15,883 bases of DNA, taken from the NCBI GenBank assembly GCA_016763875.1, contig JAESSZ010000687.1, positions 1 to 15,883 of the forward strand, given 5' to 3'. The notes under the pieces were generated by a model. It made no database searches. It had not been told where the DNA came from and worked only from the letters and a program-made list of their open reading frames with translations. Shown piece after piece: positions 1 through 6,873 of this stretch. The DNA is from Nannocystaceae bacterium. GTDB lineage: Bacteria > Myxococcota_A > Polyangia > Nannocystales > Nannocystaceae. The first letter of the stretch is position 1; each line of letters begins with the position of its first letter. Both the position numbers and the translations under genes were made by a program.

Positions 1-2
1 CG

Positions 3-1127
3 GGGTTGCGACGGGAAGCGAGTGCGCGGGTGTCGAGTGCACGGAAGTTTGCGGAAGGGCTGGAGGGGTTACTGGCGCCAGGGGGGTTGCGGCCGCGCGC
101 GCGAGAGGCGGATGCGTGCCAGCGTCGGGTGAGTAGTCCTGTTCGGGAGGCAGTGCCGCGTGGGGGTACGAAGGTAGTGCCGCTTCGTGGTGGTACGAAG
201 GTTGTGCCGCTTCGTGGTGGTACGAAGGTAGTTGTTGAGGTGGCAGCGGTGGAAGCTGCGGTGAATCGTGGTGGTACGGAGGTTGTGGCGCTTCGTGGCG
301 GCACGGAGGTGGTTGAGGTGGAGGCGGTGGAGGCTGCAATGGGGCAGCTGGACGCTGTGGAAGCTGACCGAACGGAAGTTGATGGGGACCGAACGGATGT
401 AGTCCGAATGGAAGTGGACGGCGTGCGAGTGCCTCTGCCGCCTGTGTCTGGTTTGCCGGAACTGTCGCCGATGGTGGTTGCGGAGGCGAAAGGTGGAGCG
501 TGGTGGTTGCGAGTGGCGGTGGTTGTGGCGGCAGGGTTTGCGGTGTGGTTGATTTGGCCGCGAGGGACTGCGGTGAAGTCGGGAGAAGGGGGCGGGGTGG
601 AGGCTGCGGTGAGCGAAGCGCAGGCCCACGACGGAGCGCGGGTTGTGGGGGCATCGACGGATGTAAAACCGAGGGCTGAAGTGGCGCCCGCTAACGTAGG
701 GCCGCCGCAGTTACAGACACCGCCGAGCCCGGCATCCGTCGGCGGAACCGATGCGGAAGTCGAGCAGGCTCCGGATGTCGAACCCACGCCACGCGAGCCG
801 CGACCATCATCACCGACTGGCACGGAGCCAGTTGACGCCATTGTGCAAAAACCGCCTGAAGCTCGACCAACCTCTCCCGCTGTGGACTGCGATGGCGTTG
901 TCGCCAACGCCAACGCCGCAGCAGATCGCCGAGCCTGGGCGAAGGTCTACACGGCGACCAGCCGAAAAAAACGGCGGTGCTGGGCCAGCCGATCCGCCTA
1001 CCGGGTGCTACGCGTGCAGTCAGCGCTGCGGACCGAGCATTTTGCGGAGTGCGTCAGCGTTGCTGGTGACGATCCGGCGGTGGCTCGTGAACGTAGGCGC
1101 TGCATGACCAAAATGGATTCAAAATGA
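3..1127 (+). CDS. Ser/Thr protein kinase, C-terminal part (5' end outside window)
   Basis: The frame is open to the left edge, so the N-terminal catalytic domain lies outside the window. The first visible residues (GLRREASARVSSARKFAEGL) fit the last subdomain of Hanks-type kinases (consensus roughly R-x-S-A-x-x-F-A-x-x-L). Numbering from the TTG at base 6, residues 52-104 hold five copies of a nonapeptide like RGGTKVVPL. Residues about 166-184 (WWLRVAVVVAAGFAVWLIWP) are one membrane helix. A Pro/Glu-rich stretch follows to about 290. The last 80 residues are helical with three Cys and resemble the TPR-like tails of myxobacterial kinases. Expected role: membrane-anchored signalling kinase with cytoplasmic catalysis and an extracytoplasmic tail. 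Its stop overlaps the next start (ATGA), so it is probably co-translated with the two genes downstream. The first 640 bases are strongly G-rich. The kinase assignment rests on about 24 residues plus architecture. Confidence 0.72.
   Translation, partial: GLRREASARVSSARKFAEGLEGLLAPGGLRPRAREADACQRRVSSPVREAVPRGGTKVVPLRGGTKVVPLRGGTKVVVEVAAVEAAVNRGGTEVVALRGGTEVVEVEAVEAAMGQLDAVEADRTEVDGDRTDVVRMEVDGVRVPLPPVSGLPELSPMVVAEAKGGAWWLRVAVVVAAGFAVWLIWPRGTAVKSGEGGGVEAAVSEAQAHDGARVVGASTDVKPRAEVAPANVGPPQLQTPPSPASVGGTDAEVEQAPDVEPTPREPRPSSPTGTEPVDAIVQKPPEARPTSPAVDCDGVVANANAAADRRAWAKVYTATSRKKRRCWASRSAYRVLRVQSALRTEHFAECVSVAGDDPAVARERRRCMTKMDSK
159..318 (+). repeat. 27-bp in-frame tandem repeat encoding RGGTKVVPL units
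   Basis: Three contiguous 27-bp units start at 159, 186 and 213, each beginning CGTGGGGGTACGAAGGT or CGTGGTGGTACGAAGGT. After a Val/Glu/Ala-rich spacer, two more diverged units start at 267 and 294 (CGTGGTGGTACGGAGGT, then CGTGGCGGCACGGAGGT). Units 3 and 5 both run into a similar GTTGAGGTGG..GCGGTGGA stretch, so a larger block (repeats plus spacer) also seems to have duplicated. The period is a multiple of three, so copy number can change without breaking the kinase frame. The encoded segment lies between the kinase domain and the membrane helix. Confidence 0.9.
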
Positions 1128-1915
1128 GTACATTGCTCTCGCTCCTTATCTCTGCCGCCGTCACAGGTGGCCAGTTCGCGCCCTCCAACACGGGCGACAC
1201 CGACGCTGTGGATGTCGCTGTTCGAGTCGACCTCTCCGCGTTGCCCGATGGCGCCAACGCGAGGATCGAGGGCTGGGTCGTCGATGAGGCTCGCGAGGCG
1301 ATCGAGTCGGCCGGCCATCGGGTGGCCGACCAAGCCGCGCACGAGATCAAGGTCTCGGTGTCATGGTTCGGCACGGACTCCATGGACACGCTCGTGATCG
1401 TAGAACTCGACGGTCGTGACCCCGCGGAGATCAAGTGCCTCGACTGCGATGAGGAAGAGTGGCTTCCCAAGGTCCAGATCGAAGTCGCGCGACTCATCGA
1501 GACACTCGACGAGCCCGAGGAAACCGCCCCTGAGCCGAGTTTGCCGATCGGACCGCCGATCCAATCCGAGCACAAGCCCACGCCCACGCCGCCGACTATG
1601 AACGATCAGCCACGCGATGAGAAGCGGATCGGCAGTCTTGGGGCGACGGGCATTGGCCTATCGGTTTCCGGGGCGATCGGCGTCGGCGTCGGCTTGGGCC
1701 TTGTGTTGCGCACACCCGGGCTGGACGGGTCAGTCGGTATGGCGCGAGAGGTCGTCGACACCCGCACAGGCGGGTACGCGGCTCTCGGACTTGGCGGCGC
1801 CGCGCTGGTGATCGGAGCGACACTGATTACGGTTGATGTTGTTCGCCGCCGCCGTGTTCGCAATACGTCTTTGCTTCCCACGCCACAGGGCGTGGTTGTC
1901 GTCGGGAGATTCTAG
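1124..1915 (+). CDS. Membrane protein with CxxC pair, partner of the upstream kinase
   Basis: This 263-residue protein starts on an ATG overlapping the kinase stop (ATGA at 1124-1127), which fixes the start and suggests translational coupling. Residues 1-15 (MSTLLSLLISAAVTG) look like a short signal peptide. Residues 28-130 form a mixed alpha/beta domain ending in C105-L-D-C108 followed by acidic residues, possibly a metal or disulfide pair. A Pro-rich linker (about 132-165) leads to two Gly/Ala-rich membrane helices (about 172-195 and 218-240). The tail is basic (RRRRVRN) and ends GVVVVGRF. I know of no named family. Similar small proteins beside kinases in Nannocystineae are recalled, not checked. 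A role sensing or transmitting an envelope signal with the kinase is inferred from the overlap only. Confidence 0.75.
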   Translation: MSTLLSLLISAAVTGGQFAPSNTGDTDAVDVAVRVDLSALPDGANARIEGWVVDEAREAIESAGHRVADQAAHEIKVSVSWFGTDSMDTLVIVELDGRDPAEIKCLDCDEEEWLPKVQIEVARLIETLDEPEETAPEPSLPIGPPIQSEHKPTPTPPTMNDQPRDEKRIGSLGATGIGLSVSGAIGVGVGLGLVLRTPGLDGSVGMAREVVDTRTGGYAALGLGGAALVIGATLITVDVVRRRRVRNTSLLPTPQGVVVVGRF

Positions 1916-1917
1916 CG

Positions 1918-3483
1918 ATGTTCAAGGTTCACCCAAATCTCGTTTTTCTCCTCGTCGGTTGTTCGATTGGCGTGCTCGCCGGAACTTCGTGCCGCCGCGC
2001 GATTCCCGACCACTGTAGCTCGCTCAACGGTGACTACACATGTCGCGATCGTGGTAGTGGCATGTACTGCAACGCGTGCTGGACGTCGGACGAAGTGTTC
2101 GACAACGAAGGCTGCACCGACGTCATGCCCTCCTCGGACTGCCGATACGAGGGTGTGCCCGACGATGCGGGTAGCAGCACGACTGGCGGCGGGACTGATG
2201 ATGGACCGACGACGGGTGATTCCGGTGACACGACGGACGGCCTGACTACGGACACGGGGGAGACAGGCACGGGCACGGAAAGCGGTTCTTCGACAACGGG
2301 TCCGACGCCATGCACGGGCCCCGAGGACTGCACGGAGGTCACAGCGCCATACTGCGGAGACGAAGGCCTGTGCGTTGCGTGCAGTGAAGCGCCGACAGCA
2401 GAGGAGGGCGATGCGGCGTGCGCGGCCGCGGATGAGTTGGCACCAGCGTGCAACCCTGACGGGACATGCGTGTCGTGCACGTCGAGCAACGTAGTTGCAT
2501 GCGAAGGGGTGACGCCGCTGTGCGACACGGACGCAGAGACGTGCGTTGGCTGCACACAACACGACCAGTGCCCGGATTCGGCGTGTCATATCCCGAGCCT
2601 GATTGCGGGGGCGGATGACCCGGACGATGGAGCGTGTTTTGCCGTCGAGAGCGTCATGCATGTTGACGGGGACGGCGCGCGAGACTTCACGACCCTCAAC
2701 GCCGCGGTGAATGCGGTAGATGACGACGCACAAGCGGTGCTTATCGTTCACGACTGGTCGGGGAACTATGATGAACAAGTCACGGTCGATGGCGGCAAGA
2801 GCATCGTATTCCTGGCAGCCGACGACGAAACACCGAACTGGATTCAGGGCAGCAACACCGCAGGAACGAACCCAAATCTCCGCATCGAGGACAGCGCGAC
2901 GGTCTTCCTGCACCGGATGCTCATCAACGCCAACAACGACCCAGACGGCCCGGGCATCGAAGTGAACGGCGCGCGCCTGCACGCGCAACGGAGCCGAATA
3001 ATCAACAACTCGGGCGGTGGTGTTGGAGCGACAGGCAGCGCGACGGTTGAGCTTGAAAACTGCTTCGTGTCAGCCTCAAGCGACCCCTCGGTTGCACCCG
3101 CACTGACGTTCGCATCGTCGGATGTGGAGGTGCGCTACAGCACAATGCGCCGCGGCTTCAATGCAGGCAGCCCCGTTGTGCAATGCGCGGGTGGGAATTT
3201 CGTACTCGTAGACGGCATCGTTGTGAACGAAACCCCTGCGGGGGGAATGGAGCTGTCATGTCCAGGGGCAAGCGTTGTCACGTCCGCACTGGAGACGACC
3301 AACGACGCCTCCCCGTGGTTTGACGGAGTCGCGAGTGGCAACTTCGACTTGACGCCCGCTGGCGAGGCCCAGTTCTCCAACATCGCAGAGTGGAACACAG
3401 GCGACCCGCCCACCGACATCGACGGCTCGCCCCGGCCAACCGTCGACGGCACCCCCGACGTCGCAGGCGCTCACCTTCCGTAG
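1918..3483 (+). CDS. Cys-rich secreted protein with probable right-handed beta-helix
   Basis: This 521-residue protein begins 2 bp after the previous stop, as third gene of the operon. The N-terminus is hydrophobic. L-V-G-C15 fits a lipobox after a very short h-region, and C25 (LAGTSC) is a poorer one, so lipid attachment is uncertain. Cys-rich segments at 33-75 and 132-240 flank a Thr/Gly/Asp linker (about 84-130). The second segment contains three similar units (APYCGDEGLCVAC, APACNPDGTCVSC, TPLCDTDAETCVGC), a module type common in myxobacterial surface proteins. From about 246 onward the chain has short beta strands and Asn/Gly turns (DFTTLNAAVNAV, then SATVFLHRMLINANN and SATVELENCFVSASS), as in right-handed beta-helix folds. 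The end (DIDGSPRPTVDGTPDVAGAH) resembles the usual close of such domains. No catalytic motif was recognised. Likely a surface protein, possibly carbohydrate-binding. Confidence 0.8.
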   Translation: MFKVHPNLVFLLVGCSIGVLAGTSCRRAIPDHCSSLNGDYTCRDRGSGMYCNACWTSDEVFDNEGCTDVMPSSDCRYEGVPDDAGSSTTGGGTDDGPTTGDSGDTTDGLTTDTGETGTGTESGSSTTGPTPCTGPEDCTEVTAPYCGDEGLCVACSEAPTAEEGDAACAAADELAPACNPDGTCVSCTSSNVVACEGVTPLCDTDAETCVGCTQHDQCPDSACHIPSLIAGADDPDDGACFAVESVMHVDGDGARDFTTLNAAVNAVDDDAQAVLIVHDWSGNYDEQVTVDGGKSIVFLAADDETPNWIQGSNTAGTNPNLRIEDSATVFLHRMLINANNDPDGPGIEVNGARLHAQRSRIINNSGGGVGATGSATVELENCFVSASSDPSVAPALTFASSDVEVRYSTMRRGFNAGSPVVQCAGGNFVLVDGIVVNETPAGGMELSCPGASVVTSALETTNDASPWFDGVASGNFDLTPAGEAQFSNIAEWNTGDPPTDIDGSPRPTVDGTPDVAGAHLP

Positions 3484-3615
3484 CCCGCTAACCCCACGCG
3501 CCATCAACTCATCCCCGCACTCATCCTCGCACTCGCGACACGCCGCCTGGGCATCGATAAACGGACACTGACCAACCTCGTGGATCAACTGGGCCTGCGC
3601 GACCCAAAAGGTTGA

Positions 3616-4158
3616 TACCCCATACGCATCGCGGAGCCTGCCCCAACACGCGCATCGGAGCAACGCCGCCATTGGCGAATCAGCATTGTCGCTACGGCGG
3701 GTGTGCTTGCGGTCGGCGGGATCCACCTGCTCAACGCTGGCGGCGACACCGTCAAGTGCCCGAACGCGAGCGACCACCTCGATGGCATCTGGGACGCAAA
3801 GACGCGCGGCTCACTGGAGGCTCACTTCCGCGGTTCGACCGCGGGCCCGCTCGAGGCCGCATGGGTGCAAGCGGCGGACACACTCGACGAGTACGCCGAT
3901 ACGTGGGTCATCGCGTACTCGGTGACGTGCGACACGTTCGTCAAAGGAAATGGAGACCGCGACGTCCTCGTCGCGCGTGCAGCGTGTCTCCGCGACCGTC
4001 TGGTGGATCTGGAGAACGCGGTCGCGTCCCTCCAAGTCAGCCCGACCCTCACCACCGCAAAAACGGAGTCGGCCCTCGCCGAACTCCTCGCGATAGACGA
4101 GTGCGAAGGAAACAACGCGCGCGACGTTGGGGTGCCAGGGGCAACAAATAGGCCCTAG
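3616..4158 (+). pseudogene. Remnant of a Ser/Thr kinase: membrane helix and extracytoplasmic domain only
   Basis: The frame is open from just after a TGA (3613) to the TAG at 4156. It encodes a basic segment (SEQRRHWRIS), one membrane helix (IVATAGVLAVGGIHLL) and about 130 residues with pattern C..ASDHLDGIWDAKTRG, LDEYADTWVIAYSVTCD, ARAACLRDRLVDLENAV, LLAIDEC. I recognise this as the region after the membrane helix in many myxobacterial Ser/Thr kinases, upstream of their TPR repeats. Neither a kinase domain (the gene before is an unrelated beta-helix protein) nor TPRs are present. No good ATG exists. GTG at 3703 is the first common start but cuts the helix. Most likely a decayed kinase. A translated stand-alone sensor domain cannot be excluded. 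The 130 bp before it (3484-3613) read NPTRHQLIPALILALATRRL and onward in the same frame, which I do not recognise. Confidence 0.6.
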
Positions 4159-4245
4159 AACCGCGGTAAGGCGGTGGCAGAGAGGATTGCGGACCCCCGA
4201 GCCCACGCGCTCTTGCCCTGATTCGGGGGCTCGGCTGCCGTCGTG

Positions 4246-4251
4246 TATAAG
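4246..4251 (+). promoter_or_regulatory. Candidate -10 box (TATAAG) next to the lipoprotein start
   Basis: TATAAG lies 6 nt before ATG 4258, so initiation about 7 nt downstream would place the transcript start at or within the start codon, giving a leaderless message. No good -35 box is visible. Two mutually exclusive dyads lie just upstream: CCCCCGA (4194-4200) with TCGGGGG (4223-4229), or CCGAGCCC (4197-4204) with GGGCTCGG (4227-4234). AAGG at 4249-4252 could instead act as a weak ribosome site. Low certainty. Confidence 0.3.
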
Positions 4252-4257
4252 GTCGCC

Positions 4258-5280
4258 ATGCGAAGCGTAGCTCTGCTTGCTGCCCTCCTGATCCTCCCCG
4301 CGTGCGACAAAAAGTCGGACGACAAGGCTGACGCAACCGCGAAGAAAAGCGGCGATGCGAACGCTAAGGGTGACGGTGAAAAAGGCGGCGACTCCAAAGA
4401 CGGCGACAAGGATTCCAAAGACACGGCGGCTGCGGCTGGCGGCGGCGGTGCCTCTGCGGTCACATACATCCCCGAGTCAGCGACCATCCTGGTCGGTGTC
4501 GACATCGCGACCCTCGTCAAGAATCCTCTATACACCGCCAACAAGGCGGACTTCGACAAGGACTTCACCAAAGCGCTCGACGCGATGAGCAAGTGTGAAG
4601 TCCCGCTGGAGAACTGGAAAACGCTCGTAATGGGCATCAACCCGGACGGCGAAGAAACCGTCACGGTGGCAATCCAGGCCACCGGCCTCGGCAAGAAGAG
4701 CGCTCTGGACTGCATCAAGAAGGAGATGGAGGCCGACGGCAAGTCTGAGAAAGACGAGTGGACTATTGCCGACGACGGCAAGACGTTCTCCAACAAAGAA
4801 GCCGCAGGATTCGCGGTCAGCGACGACCTGATCGTGATGACCAGTCTTCCGCTGAAAGACTCCGTCGCCGAACTCGTTGCAGGCAAAGGCAAGCCCGCCT
4901 CGGCTGGCGCAATGAAGGCTCTGCTCGCGCGCGTCGACCAGACCAAACCGGTTTGGGTCAGCGCTTTGATCCCCGCCCAGTTCGGTGGCATGGCGGGCGC
5001 AACTCTCGGTGGCACGCCGACGGACGTGACCATGACCGCTGACTTCAGCAGCGGCCTGGCGTTGCATGTCGCGGTCGGTATCGACAAGCCCGCAGACGTC
5101 GCGAAGAAGGCTCAGACGGAGTGGGACAAGAACAAGGCTCTCCTTGGGACTCTTGGTGTGCCTCAGACGATCGCCGACAGCGTCAAAATCGGAGCAGCGG
5201 ATAAGACGCTTACGATCGACTTGTCGGCCACCGATGCTGATCCCAAGAGCCTCACTGAGATGGCCAAGAAAGAGCTGTAG
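4258..5280 (+). CDS. Lipoprotein with Lys/Asp-rich linker, unknown function
   Basis: This 340-residue product starts at ATG 4258. An in-frame GTG 15 bp upstream adds five residues before the natural signal peptide and is less likely. The signal is classic: MRSVALLAALLILPAC with lipobox L-P-A-C16. Residue +2 is Asp, which in E. coli retains lipoproteins in the inner membrane; whether this holds here is unknown. Residues 17-56 are a Lys/Asp/Gly linker (KKSGDANAKGDGEKGGDSKD). The rest is a soluble alpha/beta domain beginning YIPESATILVGVDIATL, with two Cys (MSKCEV, ALDCIK). The opening resembles periplasmic proteins of the DUF3352 type, but I cannot assign it. A strong terminator follows 23 bp after the stop, so it is probably monocistronic. 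Confidence 0.85.
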   Translation: MRSVALLAALLILPACDKKSDDKADATAKKSGDANAKGDGEKGGDSKDGDKDSKDTAAAAGGGGASAVTYIPESATILVGVDIATLVKNPLYTANKADFDKDFTKALDAMSKCEVPLENWKTLVMGINPDGEETVTVAIQATGLGKKSALDCIKKEMEADGKSEKDEWTIADDGKTFSNKEAAGFAVSDDLIVMTSLPLKDSVAELVAGKGKPASAGAMKALLARVDQTKPVWVSALIPAQFGGMAGATLGGTPTDVTMTADFSSGLALHVAVGIDKPADVAKKAQTEWDKNKALLGTLGVPQTIADSVKIGAADKTLTIDLSATDADPKSLTEMAKKEL

Positions 5281-5303
5281 CTCTCGACTTCGGCATCACT
5301 GCC

Positions 5304-5343
5304 TCTAGTCGGGTCTACCCAAGACCCGACTAGACCAATTTTT
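5304..5343 (+). terminator. Intrinsic terminator after the lipoprotein gene
   Basis: A perfect 13-bp stem (TCTAGTCGGGTCT at 5304-5316, AGACCCGACTAGA at 5322-5334) closes a 5-nt loop (ACCCA). It is followed by CCAA and five T (5339-5343). This is a textbook plus-strand rho-independent terminator, placed 23 bp after the stop at 5280. Confidence 0.9.
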
Positions 5344-5360
5344 CCGGTGCACTGCGACGG

Positions 5361-5388
5361 TTGGCAATGGCGAGCCAACGGCTACTAT
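5361..5388 (+). promoter_or_regulatory. Sigma-70-like promoter with a dyad over the -35 box
   Basis: TTGGCA (5361-5366, five of six consensus bases) and TACTAT (5383-5388, four of six) are separated by 16 bp. The expected transcript start (about 5395-5396) falls 3-4 nt before ATG 5399 and after ATG 5387, which supports 5399 as the true start and a nearly leaderless message. An inverted repeat, GTTGGC (5360-5365) - 8 nt - GCCAAC (5374-5379), covers the -35 box and part of the spacer and could be an operator. It follows directly on the upstream terminator, as expected for a new transcription unit. Confidence 0.55.
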
Positions 5389-5398
5389 GCGGTCACCG

Positions 5399-6091
5399 AT
5401 GAAGCATGTTCTTTCCCTTGTGATCGCCGCGTCCGCCCTTGGCCTGGGCTGTTCGAAGGACACCGCTCCGACGACGCCGCCAACGGACGCCTCGGCACCC
5501 AACGCAACGGACGCCAGCGACGCTCCCAGCGAGTCGCCGGATGACGAGAGCCAGACCGATGACGGGACGGCGGATGCGAAGGGCACTGACGCGACCACCG
5601 ACACTGCGCCCGAAGACGCACCAGTCTCGGCCGGTCCGCTGACCGACGAGTACGGAGCGGTCGCGGTCGCCAAGAACCCGCGCGCCGAAGTCACGGAAGT
5701 GTCCAAATGGGCGAGCCTCAAGACCGAGATTCGAACCCCATCGGGCAAGGTCTTCAAGGACAAGGGCAAGGCCTTCCCGTACGACCAGCCGACGCGTCTC
5801 GACTTCGACTTCGAAGGGATCACCCATACGTTTCTGATCGACCTTGAGCGGGCCGGTAAAGGCAAAGCGTCGGTCAAGCTGACCTACCTTGCGGGAGGCG
5901 AGGAAGTCGTACGCAACTACGGTTTCGACGCCAAGCTCAACAAGCGAGAAGTGCTACGGCTCGACGATGGGACCGCGCTGGCGCTGACGGTCTCCAACAA
6001 GACGATCAAGCCGTTGCCGAAAGAAGAGCGCGAGCAACTCAAAGGCGCCGACGGTAGCCGCGACCCGCTCGCTGGCACCGACGCGAACTAG
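5399..6091 (+). CDS. Lipoprotein with Thr/Asp/Pro linker and compact C-terminal domain
   Basis: This 230-residue protein starts at ATG 5399 (MKHVLSLVIAASALGLGC). ATG 5387 lies upstream of the predicted transcript start and only adds MRSP. The signal peptide ends G-L-G-C18. The -3 Gly is unusual for a lipobox, but the overall shape fits. Residues 19-85 are a Thr/Asp/Pro/Ala linker (TAPTTPPTDASAPNATDASD). The C-terminal part, about 140 residues, is charged and strand-rich (TPSGKVFKDKGKAFPYDQPT, ITHTFLIDLERAGKGKASVK, NKREVLRLDDGTALALTVSN), consistent with a beta sandwich or barrel. I recognise no family. The gene has its own promoter, and its stop lies in the first copy of a 14-bp repeat shared with the converging methyltransferase gene. 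Confidence 0.82.
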   Translation: MKHVLSLVIAASALGLGCSKDTAPTTPPTDASAPNATDASDAPSESPDDESQTDDGTADAKGTDATTDTAPEDAPVSAGPLTDEYGAVAVAKNPRAEVTEVSKWASLKTEIRTPSGKVFKDKGKAFPYDQPTRLDFDFEGITHTFLIDLERAGKGKASVKLTYLAGGEEVVRNYGFDAKLNKREVLRLDDGTALALTVSNKTIKPLPKEEREQLKGADGSRDPLAGTDAN

Positions 6092-6126
6092 CGCACCCGA
6101 ACTAGCGCGCCCGAACTAGCGCGCTC
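6085..6126. repeat. Three tandem 14-bp repeats (GAACTAGCGCGCCC) carrying stops on both strands
   Basis: Copies at 6085-6098 (GAACTAGCGCACCC), 6099-6112 (GAACTAGCGCGCCC) and 6113-6126 (GAACTAGCGCGCTC) differ by one or two bases. Each contains CTAG, which reads TAG on either strand. Copy 1 ends the plus-strand lipoprotein (TAG 6089-6091) and copy 3 ends the minus-strand methyltransferase (6116-6118). AGCGCGC (6104-6110) and GCGCGCT (6119-6125) can pair as a 7-bp hairpin with an 8-nt loop, perhaps a weak bidirectional terminator, though no T-tract follows. Confidence 0.85.
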
Positions 6127-6862
6127 TATAGATGAGGTAGCGTACCGCCTTGCCGTCGACGCATGCGTCGCACGGCGGGTAGGTGGCGCGCTTGGGATAC
6201 TTGAAGACCACATGGCTTGAGGCGACCCGGCATGCCTGCGCAAGCAGTGCCGCGGGGTCATCTGCTTCATAAGCCACGCGACGAATCAGTTCGAAGCCCG
6301 GCGCTGAAGGCCGAGGCGTGTCGAACATGGGATCGATGAGCACGACGTCGGTACTCGCGTTCGGCAGGCTGCCAAGCACCTCCAACGCAGTGCCATGCTC
6401 GGCGCGAATCCGGCTGGCAGCCAGACCCGGTACATCGGCGACAGCGGCCATTCGCGGCAGCCCTTCCTCAAGCAGCGAATGGACCGCAGCGCTGCCCTCG
6501 ATCCCGCGAATCTGCACCTCGAGTTCGGCGGCCGCGTGCAGGGCATCGCCCGCCATGCCCAACGTGGCGTCGAGCACCGTGGTGCAGCGACCATTCCATT
6601 CGAGCGCACGAATGAAGGGATGTTCGCGGCCGGTGGCGCGTTTTAGAGCCAACATACCCGGGTGGACAAACAGCGCCGCATCCTTGGTTCGCAGCTCTTC
6701 TCGGTCACGTCTCACCACGTAGGCGAGATCGCAGTGGTGTTTTGCGAACAGTGCGGACAGCGCCCCTCTGCGTCGGACGAACCTCACGCCACATCGCGCC
6801 GCCACGGTGCGTGCCCGCTGCAAGAGCTTCGTTGACGCGGCGGGTGTGGTCGTGATGAACAT
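6116..6862 (-). CDS. Class I SAM-dependent methyltransferase, YpiP/RsmJ-like
   Basis: The 248-residue product starts at ATG 6862 (MFITTTPAASTKLLQRARTV). This opening matches what I recall of the YpiP-type family of Bacillota (M-x-V-T-T then L-x-x-R-A), which supports this start, although no Shine-Dalgarno is visible. Motif I is VLDATLGMAGDA (97-108), the SAM-binding loop in the D-x-T-x-G-x-x-x-D form of RsmJ. Motif IV is VVLIDPMF (173-180), the D-P-M-F/Y signature of RsmJ, the 16S rRNA G1516 N2-methyltransferase. FVHPGMLALKR (65-75) is also family-like. RsmJ itself has a different N-terminus, so the substrate (probably rRNA) is not settled. The end (PPCDACVDGKAV) has a CxxC. It converges with the lipoprotein gene on its left and diverges from one on its right, 16 bp away. 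Confidence 0.85.
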   Translation of the reverse strand: MFITTTPAASTKLLQRARTVAARCGVRFVRRRGALSALFAKHHCDLAYVVRRDREELRTKDAALFVHPGMLALKRATGREHPFIRALEWNGRCTTVLDATLGMAGDALHAAAELEVQIRGIEGSAAVHSLLEEGLPRMAAVADVPGLAASRIRAEHGTALEVLGSLPNASTDVVLIDPMFDTPRPSAPGFELIRRVAYEADDPAALLAQACRVASSHVVFKYPKRATYPPCDACVDGKAVRYLIYRAR

Positions 6863-6869
6863 CGATTTC

Positions 6870-6873
6870 GAGG
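6870..6873 (+). promoter_or_regulatory. Ribosome binding site GAGG that fixes the start at 6879
   Basis: GAGG sits 5 nt before ATG 6879. A longer in-frame reading from GTG 6807 would bury the signal peptide, so this site decides the start. It lies wholly in the 16 bp between the divergent methyltransferase and lipoprotein start codons. Confidence 0.5.

Noticed and set aside
159..318. Possible CRISPR array
   Set aside because: The 27-bp units are directly contiguous with no unique spacers, and they stay in the kinase reading frame.
69..629. Minus-strand 186-residue ORF rich in Arg/His
   Set aside because: It is the complement of the G-rich repeat region of the kinase; its His/Arg composition is a by-product and it has no domain or start signal.
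1912..2988. Minus-strand 358-residue ORF
   Set aside because: Antisense to the Cys-rich beta-helix gene, Arg/Val/Ala-rich with no recognisable motif.
3612..4151. Plus-strand Arg/Pro-rich ORF of 179 codons
   Set aside because: Alternative frame of the kinase remnant, whose own frame has clear family motifs.
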